A DNA stretch of 64,000 bases from JAIQFF01 sp963788505 (GTDB taxonomy: Bacteria > Acidobacteriota > Terriglobia > Terriglobales > Acidobacteriaceae): contig CAWBGY010000009.1 of assembly GCA_963788505.1 (NCBI GenBank), forward strand, positions 1 through 64,000, given 5' to 3'. A model generated the notes under the pieces. It had not been told where the DNA came from. It did not search any database and saw only the letters and a program-made list of their open reading frames with translations. Positions 8,516 through 18,289 of the stretch are shown here, in pieces (positions within the stretch are counted from its first letter, which is position 1; every line of letters begins with the position of its first letter). Both the position numbers and the translations under genes were made by a program.

Positions 8516-10438
8516 ATGAATCGTCGTGGATTTCTTTCGAGCTCTACCGGAGCTCTGCTGGGTGCTTGCCTGCCCCTCAAGGAAATCAGCAGGGCTGCGG
8601 TTATAACTCCTTCGCAGGGTCAGCGGTACCGTAGCACCGTTCCAGACACCTTGGACTTAGTTGAGCGCGCTAAGTTAGCGACTAATGGTCTAGTCGGCAC
8701 TATTCCGACGGAAGGCGTTCCAGAATTCTACTTTAGAGTGACCTTTTCTCCTCCTACGATGGTGCACGATGACCATAGCTTCTCAGCTTGCGGTCCAAAA
8801 TATTGGGAAGGATTTGTAATGACCCGGGCCATGACGGGCAGCGATCTTCATGAGGATGTCCAACGACGGTATATTTCCTACCTTGTGTCATGCATTGATA
8901 AGGACGGTTTGTTCTATTCGCGCGTAGGGCCCGAGCGGCCCTGGGACAAGGCTCCGGAAGACTGGGCGAACATTTATGGCCAGGGCCGTATCATGAAGGC
9001 CATGCTCACCCAATACTATGCCGACGGCAATCCAGAGTGGCTGCAACGTATACGTGCGACTGCGGCGAAGCTCGCAGCCATCGCGCTTTACAGGCGGGAT
9101 GAGGCTTACTTTCCTCTTCGGCCCGGCGCCGCGGACTTACTTAGCTACCCTAAGTCAGGCTGGAAGAAGGATGAGATCCAAAACGACCTGCCGCAACATA
9201 TTGATAAGTTGCCAACCCACACGATGGGGGTACCAGGCTACGTAGGAGGCGTTGTTCTTGCTCTAGTCCGAGGTTACGAGAAGACTGGTGATGAGGCATC
9301 TTTAGAGTTAGCTGGCAAGTTAGTTAAGTTCATGATGGATCGTGATGTTGGTTGTTGGAGTCCTGATGGGTACCCGCGCGGAATTACGCCGTACCAGCAC
9401 GGGCAGTTCCGTGGACATGCCGTTGGGCGGACTATGGGCCTAAGGGGGGTACTCGCCTATGGTATTGCGACGAACGACTCGTACCTGATGAACTTCGCCC
9501 GAGATGGCTACGAGTATGTTCGTTTGTTTGGGATCAATCGGCTGGGATGGTTCGAAGAATATACGGGCAAGCACTCGCACGAAACCTGCGGCCTGGAGCG
9601 GATACTGGCGCTCGCGATCCATCTCTCCGAGGCGGGCATCGGGGACTACTGGGACGACATCGATGGCTACGTGAGGAATCACTTGACTGAAGGACAATTT
9701 ATCGACCTCCGGAAGCTGAAGGCGCTGAATCCGACGCTTTCATCCTCCCAAGAGAAGTTGCTTGAACAGTCGGTGGGAACCTTTGCGGGTTGGGGAAGTC
9801 CCACTGAACTCGCCAGCGTTTTGATGAACTGCTGTATGGGCAACGGGTCTCAGGCACTTTACTATGTGTGGAACAGTATGCTCAGATACTCCGACGGCAC
9901 AGCTCGCATCAATCTGCTGCTCAACCGCGCATCACCCTGGATCGATATCGACAGTTACCTCCCGTATGAGGGGAAAGTCGTACTTCATAACAAGCAGGCC
10001 AAGCGCATCCACCTTCGGGTGCCTGGATGGGTGGACCGTCGGTCACTGAAGTGCGCTATTGCCGGGCGGTCTGTCGGCCCGATGTTCATTGGGAACTATC
10101 TCGTTATGGAAGCAGTGCCTGTCCATTCGACCGTTGTCATTACATTTCCCATCCGCGAGGATTCTGAAACGTATTGGTTGGACGACTACGGGCGAATTGA
10201 CTTCCAACAGGAGGGGGCAACGCGCGTTGCCACGTATCGCTATAACATCAAGTTTCGGGCAAACACCGCGATCGAAGTTAACGTGGATCACAAACCGATA
10301 CACGCCTACGTCGGCAATAACCTGGATCCGGCTCCAACATATGCGGCGTACGATGATCGACAGCGGTTTCGTCGAAACGAAGCCCCAACTAAGACGGTCG
10401 AACGCTACGCAGCCAGTCTTGATATTCCTTCCTGGTAG
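8516..10438 (+). CDS. TAT-exported GH127-like glycosidase, second copy
   Basis: 640 residues from ATG 8516, preceded by TTGGGAGACATC; the open frame further upstream belongs to the TonB remnant. N-terminus MNRRGFLSSSTGALLGAC is a twin-arginine or lipoprotein-like signal. It aligns over its whole length with the minus-strand gene at 5436-7361 (LDLVERAKLATNGLVGTI, FSACGPKYWEGFVM, PERPWDKAPEDWANIYGQGR, HSHETCGLERI, MNCCMGNGSQALYYVW). The ExC and CC residues of the GH127 pattern are kept. The two differ throughout, so this is an old duplication or paired acquisition, not a recent copy. Likely periplasmic cleavage of an arabinose-type side chain. Followed at 187 nt by a sialate O-acetylesterase gene. 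Confidence 0.8.
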   Translation: MNRRGFLSSSTGALLGACLPLKEISRAAVITPSQGQRYRSTVPDTLDLVERAKLATNGLVGTIPTEGVPEFYFRVTFSPPTMVHDDHSFSACGPKYWEGFVMTRAMTGSDLHEDVQRRYISYLVSCIDKDGLFYSRVGPERPWDKAPEDWANIYGQGRIMKAMLTQYYADGNPEWLQRIRATAAKLAAIALYRRDEAYFPLRPGAADLLSYPKSGWKKDEIQNDLPQHIDKLPTHTMGVPGYVGGVVLALVRGYEKTGDEASLELAGKLVKFMMDRDVGCWSPDGYPRGITPYQHGQFRGHAVGRTMGLRGVLAYGIATNDSYLMNFARDGYEYVRLFGINRLGWFEEYTGKHSHETCGLERILALAIHLSEAGIGDYWDDIDGYVRNHLTEGQFIDLRKLKALNPTLSSSQEKLLEQSVGTFAGWGSPTELASVLMNCCMGNGSQALYYVWNSMLRYSDGTARINLLLNRASPWIDIDSYLPYEGKVVLHNKQAKRIHLRVPGWVDRRSLKCAIAGRSVGPMFIGNYLVMEAVPVHSTVVITFPIREDSETYWLDDYGRIDFQQEGATRVATYRYNIKFRANTAIEVNVDHKPIHAYVGNNLDPAPTYAAYDDRQRFRRNEAPTKTVERYAASLDIPSW

Positions 10439-10624
10439 TGTGGCATAGTCAAGGGGCACTGCCTCCCGGGTCGACCACTTGTTTGACTTGTCAAAAGTGC
10501 CAGACACTGACGGCAGACTGTAGTTCCGCTGTCACGAGATCGTTCAGTCGCGGTATGCAATTACAAATGACTATGCCAGGCCGCGGGGCGAGCGGTGGTG
10601 GGTTGTGGCATGTGAAAGGCCGAC

Positions 10625-12250
10625 GTGAATCGAGTGCCTGCGAAGCACGGAAGGAATCCAGTCACGAGATGTCCCACTCGGCTCGCGTACACCTTGGTGA
10701 CCGTGTGTATGTTTCTCAGTCTGCCTTCAGCGCACGGTCACATCCGGGTGCCGTCATTGATCAGTGACAAGATGGTGCTCCAGGCCGACACCGACCTGAC
10801 GATATGGGGAACGGCTGAGCCAGGCGAAAAAGTAGTGGTATCCCTGAATCATGTAAGAAGTGAAGCAACCGCGGATACCACAGGTCAGTGGAAGGCTAAG
10901 ATCGGCGCTCTACAATCAGGCGGCCCTTTCGAAATGACCATTGCTGGCCAGAATACAATCGTCATCCACGACGTTGTAGTAGGTCAGGTGTGGACATGTT
11001 CGGGTCAGTCGAACATGGAATTCCACCTTTCACCCGGGCCCGACGCTGACGAGAACGGTGCAGTCAACTATCCAGAGGAAATCGCATCCGCAAATTATCC
11101 AATGATCCGGCTGTTTTCTGTCCCGAGAACGGTCGCTTCTCGGCCACAGGCAAATGTCGAAGGGAAATGGGAAATGACAAGTCCGTTAACCGTAGGTCAC
11201 TTTTCCGCGGTGTGCTATTTCTTTGGCCGGGATCTGTTTAACTCCCTGCACCAGCCAATCGGCTTGATTCTCAGTGCCTGGGGTGGAACCCCGGCTGAAT
11301 CCTGGACAACAACGCAGACGGTGGAGGCGTATCCTGATTTCAAGAGTATCGTCGATTCGTGGCGACACTTTGTGAAGCAAGGGGAGGCGGTGTTGGGTAA
11401 TTTCGAGGCTGATTTTCGGCGATGGGAACGGGAGGCGAATGAAGCTGAGATGCAGGGTAAACCCGTCCCAAGTCCACCTAAGATACCAGATGACCCACGT
11501 CGGAGCAACATGCGTCCAGGCGGACTGTTTAACGGAATGATCGCACCTCTCGTAAATTATCGGATCAAAGGGGTAATTTGGTATCAAGGTGAAAAGAATC
11601 TCAACCGTGGGATGCAGTACCGGAAGCTTTTCCCGGCAATGATCGACGATTGGCGTCGTGCCTGGGGTTATCAGTTTCCTTTCCTCTACGTTCAGCTCTC
11701 GAGTCTTGCGGCGCTACCCTCTGTTGTGTTTTTCCCGCTTGTGCGAGAGGCGCAACTAATGACGCTTTCAGTGCCAGACACGGCCATGGCGGTAACAGTA
11801 GACATTGGGGATCCGCGTTCTTACCATCCACGAAACAAGCAGGAAGTCGGCAGACGGCTGGCGTTGGCTGCGAAAACGATGGCCTATCAGGAGCGGCTCA
11901 CCTACTCAGGCCCGATCTACAAAGGCATGAAGGTTGAAGGGAACGGTATTCGTGTGTATTTCACACACTGTGAGGATGGTTTGGCGAGTCGTGCTGACAG
12001 TCAGCATCTTCGAGGCTTTGAAATTTCTGGCCTGGATGAGAAGTTCTACGCAGCGGACGCTGCTATCGACGGAAACACGGTTTTTGTGCGTAGTGACAAG
12101 GTTCCCTCTCCGATCGCCGTACGTTACGCCTGGCAGAATTACCCAGTCGCTGATTTGTTCAATGAGTCAGGCTTGCCCGCATCACCCTTCCGAACAGACA
12201 GCTGGAGTGAAGCTACGGAGGTGCTTGCAGAACAGTGTATGGTGCACTAA
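10625..12250 (+). CDS. Sialate O-acetylesterase-type SGNH carbohydrate esterase
   Basis: 541 residues with an N-terminal hydrophobic signal (RLAYTLVTVCMFLSLPSAHG), so probably exported. The catalytic Ser block GQVWTCSGQSNMEF is near residue 123 and the oxyanion/Asn block IKGVIWYQGEKN near 320. A jelly-roll-like segment precedes the catalytic core, and the C-terminus has the usual AVRYAWQNYPVADLFN. Family members remove acetyl esters from sugars. In a plant-polymer locus this would more likely be a hemicellulose or pectin side-chain acetyl group than sialic acid (inference). The annotated start is the first ATG of the frame; a later start is possible. Confidence 0.88.
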   Translation: MNRVPAKHGRNPVTRCPTRLAYTLVTVCMFLSLPSAHGHIRVPSLISDKMVLQADTDLTIWGTAEPGEKVVVSLNHVRSEATADTTGQWKAKIGALQSGGPFEMTIAGQNTIVIHDVVVGQVWTCSGQSNMEFHLSPGPDADENGAVNYPEEIASANYPMIRLFSVPRTVASRPQANVEGKWEMTSPLTVGHFSAVCYFFGRDLFNSLHQPIGLILSAWGGTPAESWTTTQTVEAYPDFKSIVDSWRHFVKQGEAVLGNFEADFRRWEREANEAEMQGKPVPSPPKIPDDPRRSNMRPGGLFNGMIAPLVNYRIKGVIWYQGEKNLNRGMQYRKLFPAMIDDWRRAWGYQFPFLYVQLSSLAALPSVVFFPLVREAQLMTLSVPDTAMAVTVDIGDPRSYHPRNKQEVGRRLALAAKTMAYQERLTYSGPIYKGMKVEGNGIRVYFTHCEDGLASRADSQHLRGFEISGLDEKFYAADAAIDGNTVFVRSDKVPSPIAVRYAWQNYPVADLFNESGLPASPFRTDSWSEATEVLAEQCMVH

Positions 12251-12254
12251 CTGA

Positions 12255-12272
12255 CCGGAACTGCAATTCCGG
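12255..12272 (+). terminator. Hairpin just after the esterase stop
   Basis: CCGGAA and TTCCGG arms (12255-12260 and 12267-12272) with an inner TGCA lie 5 nt past the stop codon. No T-run follows, so intrinsic termination is only possible, not clear. Confidence 0.35.
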
Positions 12273-12383
12273 TATTGCAACAATTCGAGCAGGGGTTCGC
12301 ACAGGACAGCATGCCGCTGCTAATGTCGGATATAAGACTCTGGAACCGGGTAGAAGCGACCGGAAAATGGAGGAGTGCCAGCG

Positions 12384-12474
12384 ATGCGATCTACATTATT
12401 TGCGGCCATGCTGATGACCGGACCGAGTTTTTGTACCAAGCGTTGTGAGAGTCTACATCACAGCTTTGAGCTCT
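12384..12474 (+). pseudogene. 5' end of an exported-protein gene cut off by an IS256-type remnant
   Basis: A strong ribosome site (GGAGGAG at 12369-12375) precedes ATG 12384, which opens MRSTLFAAMLMTGPSF, a signal-peptide-like start. The frame closes at 12472-12474, shortly before the IS256-type end at about 12517. The rest of the gene is not present. The product cannot be named. Confidence 0.4.
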
Positions 12475-12516
12475 GAAAATGAGCTCGTCGGAAGAGGTGG
12501 GCTGCGGGCCGTCGGG

Positions 12517-13228
12517 GTGTGTCCAGACTTTTGTGTAAACGACCGAGGTTTGTTTTTGGGGATGGGGTGCCGGGGAAGGGGGCAGTTTCCCTTTCCCCGG
12601 CCCATCTCTGTAGAAGTGGGATACGCATTCATCGCGTAATTCTCTCCAGGGCCGGCATCCGTTCCGGCCACAGATTCGTGAAGTGGTTCAGGGCTTCCCG
12701 CCAATGATGGATCGGCATGGTCGACTTCTTCGCGGCTTGCCGAAGCGCAAAGAAACAGCAACTTCAGCGCCGCCTCTTGGTTGGGGAATCCGCCGCGGGT
12801 TTTGATGATCTTGCGCAGCGACCGGTTCAGCGATTCCACACTGTTGGTGGTGTAGATCGCCTTGCGGATGTCCGGCGGATAGTTGAAAAACGGCGCGATG
12901 CGCGCCCAGTTCCGCCGCCACACCTGGCTCACACTGGGATAGGCTTTCCACTTGCCCTCCAACTGCGCCAGATGTTGCTCGGCCTCGGCCACCGTGCCGG
13001 CACGGTAGATCAACTGCAGGTCCGCCGCCACCGGCTTGCGCGCTTTCCAGGGCACGTAGTTGAGCGAAGCCCGCACCAGATGCACGATGCACAACTGCAC
13101 TTCGGTACGCGGATATACTGCCTCGATCGCTTCCGGAAATCCTTTCAGCCCATCCACGCAGGCAATGAAGATGTCCTTTACGCCACGGTTCTGCAACTCC
13201 GTCAGCACCCGGCAGCCAGAACTTCGCC
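12517..13228 (-). pseudogene. IS256-family transposase remnant
   Basis: Minus-strand text VLTELQNRGVKDIFIACVDG, GFPEAIEAVYP, QLCIVHLVRASLNYVPWK, FFNYPPDIRKAIYTTN and VESLNRSLRKIIKTRGG is the C-terminal half of an IS256 transposase, including the second catalytic region. A frameshift after KLLFL (about 12740) breaks the end, and the N-terminal half is missing at 13228, where unrelated sequence begins. The outer end carries the IS256-like string TTTTGTGTAAACG at 12529-12541. Confidence 0.85.
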
Positions 13229-13491
13229 TCTCGCGTCGGGGGTTGCCATGCCGGCAGGCTTTCCGTGTAGGCAACCATGTCCTGCCAGATCTTTGCGAAA
13301 CCCTGAAGGTCCTCAGTGACCTGAATTCCGGAACTCGTCCAGGATCGCAGGAACTCTTCGACCCAATATCGCGCGGCAGGCCCTAGCTCGAGGATGGACC
13401 GGAAGAAGGTCCTGGCGGTCTCGATCGAATTTGTGTATGCTATGAATTCCGCAAGGCGCGCGGAAATCCATCGGTCGGACTCGTAAGGCAT
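13229..13491 (-). pseudogene. Unrecognised gene fragment joined to the IS256 remnant
   Basis: About 88 residues of plausible coding text begin MPYESDRWISARLAEFIA and continue through ARTFFRSILELG and VTEDLQGFAKIWQDMVAY. They then run in frame into IS256 sequence read in the wrong frame. I do not recognise a family. It looks like the N-terminal part of a host gene cut by the IS. Confidence 0.35.
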
Positions 13492-13509
13492 TCCGACACA
13501 ACGCTCCAA

Positions 13510-13786
13510 GGCGCTCGACGAGTGCTAGCCGGGCTTGGTATATAAAGATCGGTCCGGTCAACCCGGTGACGCACAAATCGACTGCGCCACTTGCCCACCA
13601 TCTGCTTGCTGACGCGCCGCTGTCTGGCCGCGGCCGTGTTTCATTCCAATGGCGCAGTCCATTACGATTGCTGCCCGCCCGCAGCGCCAGCGCTTGTGCC
13701 GAACTGCGCCGCCGCACCCATCGTTCCAGCGTGGCTCGTTCTTCCGCGCTCACGATCAACTCCGTCATGGGGCGCCCAGTTCGCAT
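13510..13786 (-). pseudogene. IS630-family transposase N-terminal remnant
   Basis: Reads MRTGRPMTELIVSAEERATL and RWVRRRSSAQALALRA, then after frameshifts VSKQMVGKWRSRFV. This is the N-terminal helix-turn-helix region of IS630-type transposases. The DDE core is absent. It is similar in type to the fuller element at 21893. Confidence 0.7.
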
Positions 13787-14006
13787 ATGAGATCTCCTCT
13801 CCATCTTAGACGCATGGGCGACCGATTTGCTTATATAACTTCAGTTACAGGGCACTAACTATGGGGAACAGACACCCAGCAAGTTCGCGCAGCAACCGGA
13901 AAACTCACCCTAGCTTTGGATTAAAAATCACGGGCCGCTCAGTGATGTAAACTGTCTCCCTTCGCTTGGTACCAAAGCCCGGGGCATGTCAGGGCGACCA
14001 CCATTT

Positions 14007-15398
14007 TCAACGCGATTTGCATGCGTCTCGCGACGCAGAGTTTATACGACCATTGACCACAGGTGGCTTCAACAACGGGTCGAGTGAGGCCGCTTTTTCA
14101 AACTCGCGTTGTGATTCACAAATCTCTCCTGATTTTCGAAGGGACAATCCTAGATTGTAGTGCGCGGGTGCATAATTCGGGTTTAAATGGACTGCCTCTC
14201 GGAATTCAGCTATGGCAGCCTTAATGTTCCCATGTTCGACTTCGGCAAAACCAAGGTTATTGTGGGCTTGGGGTGATTTTGGATCAGCTTCAACAGCAGA
14301 ATGGAAAGAATTGATAGCCTGATCTAATTCGTGCTGCTCAAGAAAGTGCTTCCCTAAAATCCCCTGAATTCCTGCACGGTATGGTGCAAGACGTGCACTG
14401 TTGAGCTCAAGATATTTTTGAAGTTCGAGTCGAGCCCCTGTTTTGTTGCCAGTTCTTTCCAAGGCATGGCTCAGAGCATAATGGAATGTTTCACGATCGG
14501 GATCAAGTTGTACAGCTCTTTTTAATTCGGCCACTGATGGTTCGAGTTTATTTTGGCCGAACAACATAATGCCAAGGAGATAATGTGCGCGAGCACTTTC
14601 GGGGTCAAGTTGAAGTACAATATGCACCACCCGCATTGCATCTTGTGATTTGCCTGCTTCGAGTAGTGTCTCTGCTAGATTACATCGGGCCTCGATGTAA
14701 TGTGGCTGAATCCTAACGGCGTTCTCAAATTCGTTGATACTCTCGTCCAGAAGTCCCTCGTACTTCAGGGCTAGCGCATAGTTGTTAAGAATTTTTGGAT
14801 CATCCGGAGAAAATTTGAGGGCAGTTTGAAATTCTTCAATAGCACGACTCAATGAGGACCCGTGTTTTATTGCTATCACTTTCCAATAGGCCAAAGCGAG
14901 ATCATTATGCAGAAGCGCATTCTGCGGTTCAATTGCGAGGGCATGTTCGAATTCCTTAATAGCAGCATTCGGGTCGCCAGAGTCACTTAGCATAAGGCCG
15001 AGGTTATTCAGCGGGTCAACATACTCCGGGTCCAGCTTGGAGGCTTTGCGGAACTCATCAGCCGCTGAGGTTACATCTCCCATCTGCCAATAGGCAAGAC
15101 CGATCCCATTGTGCACTACCGGTGCCGAGCCTCCGGAGGCGAGAGCTTTCCTAAAGTAAGCAATCGCCGCATGATATTCGTGACGCTCCAGAAGCTTCGT
15201 AGCTTCTGCATAATCTTGTCCAGCTTGAGTATAGGACCTGGGAAAAGCTGCTTGTGCAAGCCCGACTTCGGTTATAACCATGACTATCCAAAGGAGAATT
15301 GCGATTCGACCAATTATCGAAAATAAGTGCGAAGAGAACCCGAGTCCAATAACCCTTCTCATAATTGAAAAACGAACGAGTTCGGCCCTCTTCCACAT
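14007..15398 (-). CDS. TPR-repeat protein with N-terminal membrane/signal segment
   Basis: About 463 residues from the chosen ATG at 15398; the frame is open to 15542 and no ribosome site decides. A hydrophobic stretch (IGRIAILLWIVMVITEVGLAQA) gives a signal peptide or anchor, followed by about ten tetratricopeptide repeats, e.g. PVVHNGIGLAYWQMGDVTSA, DPLNNLGLMLSDSGDPNAA, KILNNYALALKYEGLLDES, AHYLLGIMLFGQNKLEPSV and QAHNNLGFAEVEHGNIKAA. TPR arrays bind other proteins; the partner is unknown. By eye it is AT-richer than its neighbours and is flanked on both sides by IS remnants, which suggests transfer. It is intact. Confidence 0.8.
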   Translation of the reverse strand: MWKRAELVRFSIMRRVIGLGFSSHLFSIIGRIAILLWIVMVITEVGLAQAAFPRSYTQAGQDYAEATKLLERHEYHAAIAYFRKALASGGSAPVVHNGIGLAYWQMGDVTSAADEFRKASKLDPEYVDPLNNLGLMLSDSGDPNAAIKEFEHALAIEPQNALLHNDLALAYWKVIAIKHGSSLSRAIEEFQTALKFSPDDPKILNNYALALKYEGLLDESINEFENAVRIQPHYIEARCNLAETLLEAGKSQDAMRVVHIVLQLDPESARAHYLLGIMLFGQNKLEPSVAELKRAVQLDPDRETFHYALSHALERTGNKTGARLELQKYLELNSARLAPYRAGIQGILGKHFLEQHELDQAINSFHSAVEADPKSPQAHNNLGFAEVEHGNIKAAIAEFREAVHLNPNYAPAHYNLGLSLRKSGEICESQREFEKAASLDPLLKPPVVNGRINSASRDACKSR

Positions 15399-15670
15399 CA
15401 CTTTAGCGCCGGAAAAATGCTCGGAGAGTAAGTTGCAATGCATTTCTATTATTTGTGATATGTCGATTGTGAGTTCCGTTAAATCGTCGTAATTATTCCA
15501 AGCTGGGGGTAGCTGAAAATAAGTGAACGGTGCTCTGAACAACCCGAACCTCAGTCACCCCCATGTATCCTTCATAATCTGAAAGGTGCAGTATCCACCC
15601 TACCTAACTCTTGCAGGTTCTTCTGACGTGCCTCGATTTTCTCATCATGTAGAACTCAGGATCTCAGTGT

Positions 15671-16430
15671 CTAGGCGAACTCATTGGGCGTACGATAGCC
15701 CAGGCTGCTGTGGGATCGCTCGCCGTTATACTCCTTCCGCCAATGTGAGATCTTCCCCTTGGCATCGACCAGGTTCCGAAACCAGCTGGCGTTCAAACGC
15801 TCATCTCGCAATCGTCCATCGAAAACTCTCCACGTGGCCGTTCTGCATGGGCCGTCCCGGCTGGATCAACTGGATCTTGCGCTCCTCGTACCAGCCCAAG
15901 AAGTGCCGTGAGGTCAGCTCCGGCCCATTATCACAACGAATCGACTCCGGCATGCCTCGCTGCTCAATCACTTGTTCCAGAGCGCGAGTTACGCGCTCGC
16001 TCGATAGGCTGGTGTCGACCTCCAGCGTCAGACACTCCCGTGTGAACGCATCCACGACAGCCAGGATGCGGATCCCGCGACCGGTCGCCGAGGCATCGCA
16101 GGTAAAGTCCAAAGCCCATTCCTGATTGGAGCGTAACAGCAGCCGTTCTTCGTTCGCTGGACGCACCAACCGTTTCCTCCTCAGCCGCCGAACCATCGGT
16201 CGTTCCTCCCGGTACAGTCGGCAAATCCGCTGCGCACTGGCCAGATGTCCCCGTTTACTCAACAGCACATGCAATCACCGGTACCCGTAGCGCGGTTTCT
16301 GTCGCGCCAACTTCACCAACTCTTCTCGCAGCTGCGCATTGTGGTCCGCTCGCGGCTCATAACGATAACCGCCGCGGCCTAGCTCCATGAGCCTGCAGGC
16401 CCGAGCAGTTCTCGTTGGCAATACATTGAC
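15671..16430 (-). pseudogene. IS3-family OrfB remnant with stop and frameshift
   Basis: Starts with RADHNAQLREELVKLARQKP, has a TGA stop inside the GYRRLHVLL motif near 16276, and continues as NEERLLLRSNQEWALDFTCD, RILAVVDAFTRECLTLEVD and IRCDNGPELTSRHFLGWYEE. It then shifts frame to DGRLRDERLNASWFRNL and SHSSLGYRTPNEFA, ending at about 15671. The DDE residues are visible but the gene is dead, and OrfA is missing. Confidence 0.85.
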
Positions 16431-16748
16431 TGTGTTTCATTCTGGGATATTCGCATACATGTGTCAACAAGTAAACTTGTTACTTTCTGGGGGCATATAT
16501 GGACCCGGCCCGCGCTACTAGGACTGTCAGTGTGGTGGCGTGAGGAAAGACTGCGTGCATATATCCGGCCTCGAAGTTGAGGGTTATCGCCCTCGAGCCC
16601 TGATGGAATCTGCGCCTGTCTTCCTTAAACAGGTCATCGGCCTCGAAAGGCCCCAGTTCCCGTGGCAGGTTCTAGACAAGCCGTTTTCGGCGTTTATGCC
16701 ATCAATCCAATCATCCTTGCAGTCCCGTAGGAACTCGTTATTCTGCAC
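16431..16748. other. Gap with no recognisable gene
   Basis: Between two IS remnants. One short open frame (16540-16752, plus) has no family resemblance and no ribosome site. I see no RNA gene or clear repeat. Confidence 0.4.
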
Positions 16749-16860
16749 CTAAGCCGCGCGGCGGTAAGGTTCGTCGCCCGCCAACAGCGCCCAGATCACT
16801 CGCGCATTCTTGTTAGCAGCCGCAACGCAGGTCTTCGCCGTGCCCAGCTTGCGCTGTTTC
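16749..16860 (-). pseudogene. IS110-like transposase C-terminal scrap (minus)
   Basis: The last about 35 codons read KLGTAKTCVAAANKNARVIWALLAGDEPYRRAA and stop at 16749. This is the conserved C-terminal end of IS110-type (DEDD) transposases. Everything before it is missing. Confidence 0.6.
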
Positions 16861-16867
16861 TCGGCTG

Positions 16868-17062
16868 GTGGGAGCGGCGCAATCGGCGGCACACCACGAT
16901 GCCGAGTGGCGGCGTTTCGTGCACCTGGCCATGCGGCGCGACCCGCGCATCGCCAAGGTGGCGCTGGCCCGCAAGCTGGCGGTGAGTCTGTACTGGTTGT
17001 GGCGCAACGCCGAACCCGAGGCCGGCGACGGCCCTGCTCGGTTCGCACGTGGGGCAGCTTGA
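16868..17062 (+). pseudogene. IS110-like transposase C-terminal scrap (plus)
   Basis: Reads AEWRRFVHLAMRRDPRIAKV, ALARKLAVSLYWLWRN and RFARGAA, the C-terminal tail seen in another IS110 subgroup. It lies back to back with the minus-strand scrap at 16749-16860, so the two IS110 tails converge. Confidence 0.55.
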
Positions 17063-17099
17063 GTAACCGTATATTCGCCGATGACGCTACTGTTAGCCA

Positions 17100-17400
17100 T
17101 CTTTAGAGCGGCAAACGGCGAGGTGTGCCTTGCCGTTCGTGGTTATGAGCCCGTCGCTCGATCTGCCCCGGTCCGATGGGCAGCAGGGGTTGCGTGCGAT
17201 CCGAGGCCTGGATTTGAGTCTTTTCGTCCCGCGCAACACCATGGCTGGTTCGGGCGGGTTCAGATAGGGCCCCACGATGTCCAGTACATTCTCGACAAAC
17301 AGCGGATCGCACGACAGTTGAAACGTCTTGGTGCGATGGGGCTGCAAGGCAAGCGCTCGCCAAATGTGGCTGGACAATCGGGAGTTCGCCCAAAGGGCTA
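17100..17400 (-). pseudogene. IS630-family transposase fragment
   Basis: Reads ALQPHRTKTFQLSCDPLFVE and DIVGPYLNPPEPAMVL, then after a frameshift EKTQIQASDRTQPLLPIGPG and RRAHNHERQGT. This is the central DDE region of an IS630-type transposase (first Asp region to RAHNY-like motif). No intact ends are visible. Confidence 0.75.
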
Positions 17401-18289
17401 ACGAGGCATCGGATATTGCAAGCGTTTGATCGACTTGCTCCGAGCACCGGCTGGAGAACGTCCTAAATTGATATTTCTCGCTGTCTCTGCAATCTGAATC
17501 CCAATCGGCGCGTGTGGGAAACCAGGGCGGTCACACGCAATCGCAAGCCTCTCGAACGACACGGTTATGTCTGGATACAACAATCTCGGTGGCGGATGAC
17601 CACGCCGAAAGACAGACGGCGGAGAAATTGTTGAATCGCTTTCGGCGACCGACCGGAGCGAACTCGATGACGATTTGTTATGGTAGCTTAGCCACCCGCG
17701 GTGCTGGAGCCTCGGCGGGCCGCCGCGCTGGCAAATTCCTCACCCAGCGCCTGGTTCAGCCCCAATTGCCCCGTCCCTTCCTTCCGGATCCAATGCAGTC
17801 GTTCAATTCTTCCACCACTGTTGACCGGCGTCGATCCTTTTTACTCAATCGCAGCTCCTACTCTCTCATCCCCAACTTTCCACCAATCCGAGCGGAACTT
17901 TCTACTTTGCTCGCAGAGCGACTTCTCCCTATGCGGCGACATACATAAAAAATCCTTGACAAGCATATACAGTCGTGATTAGACTCCGCGAATCATCGGT
18001 GGCATTAATGAAATGCCGTTTTACAGCATGCAACGCGTGAGCCATGTTTCTTATGAAGGAATTCCCTAACTTGCGTGCAAGTATGTTCAAGGTAAATCTC
18101 GGCTCAATAGGATCCATGAGGCAAACTCTGCGCTTGATTCAAAACCGCAAAACGCGGCGGAGAGGCGAGGGCGTTCCAGTGGTTGTGTTGCGGGCGTACA
18201 ACTGCGCCAAAGATAAGGTCAACGAACGATGTTAAGTGGGCATCGATTTAACGATTTCGAAATGAAGAAATGTGCGGGAGGAAACACTC
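17401..18289. other. Long leader/intergenic region before the TonB receptor
   Basis: Several short open frames on both strands (for example 17514-17948 and 17701-17982, plus) show no recognisable domain. The only supported signals are the promoter candidate at 17958 and the ribosome site GGGAGGAA directly before ATG 18290. Confidence 0.4.
17958..17986 (+). promoter_or_regulatory. Candidate promoter for the TonB receptor
   Basis: TTGACA (17958-17963), 17-nt spacer, TTAGAC (17981-17986). Good -35 box and weaker -10 box. It would give a leader of about 300 nt. Confidence 0.4.
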
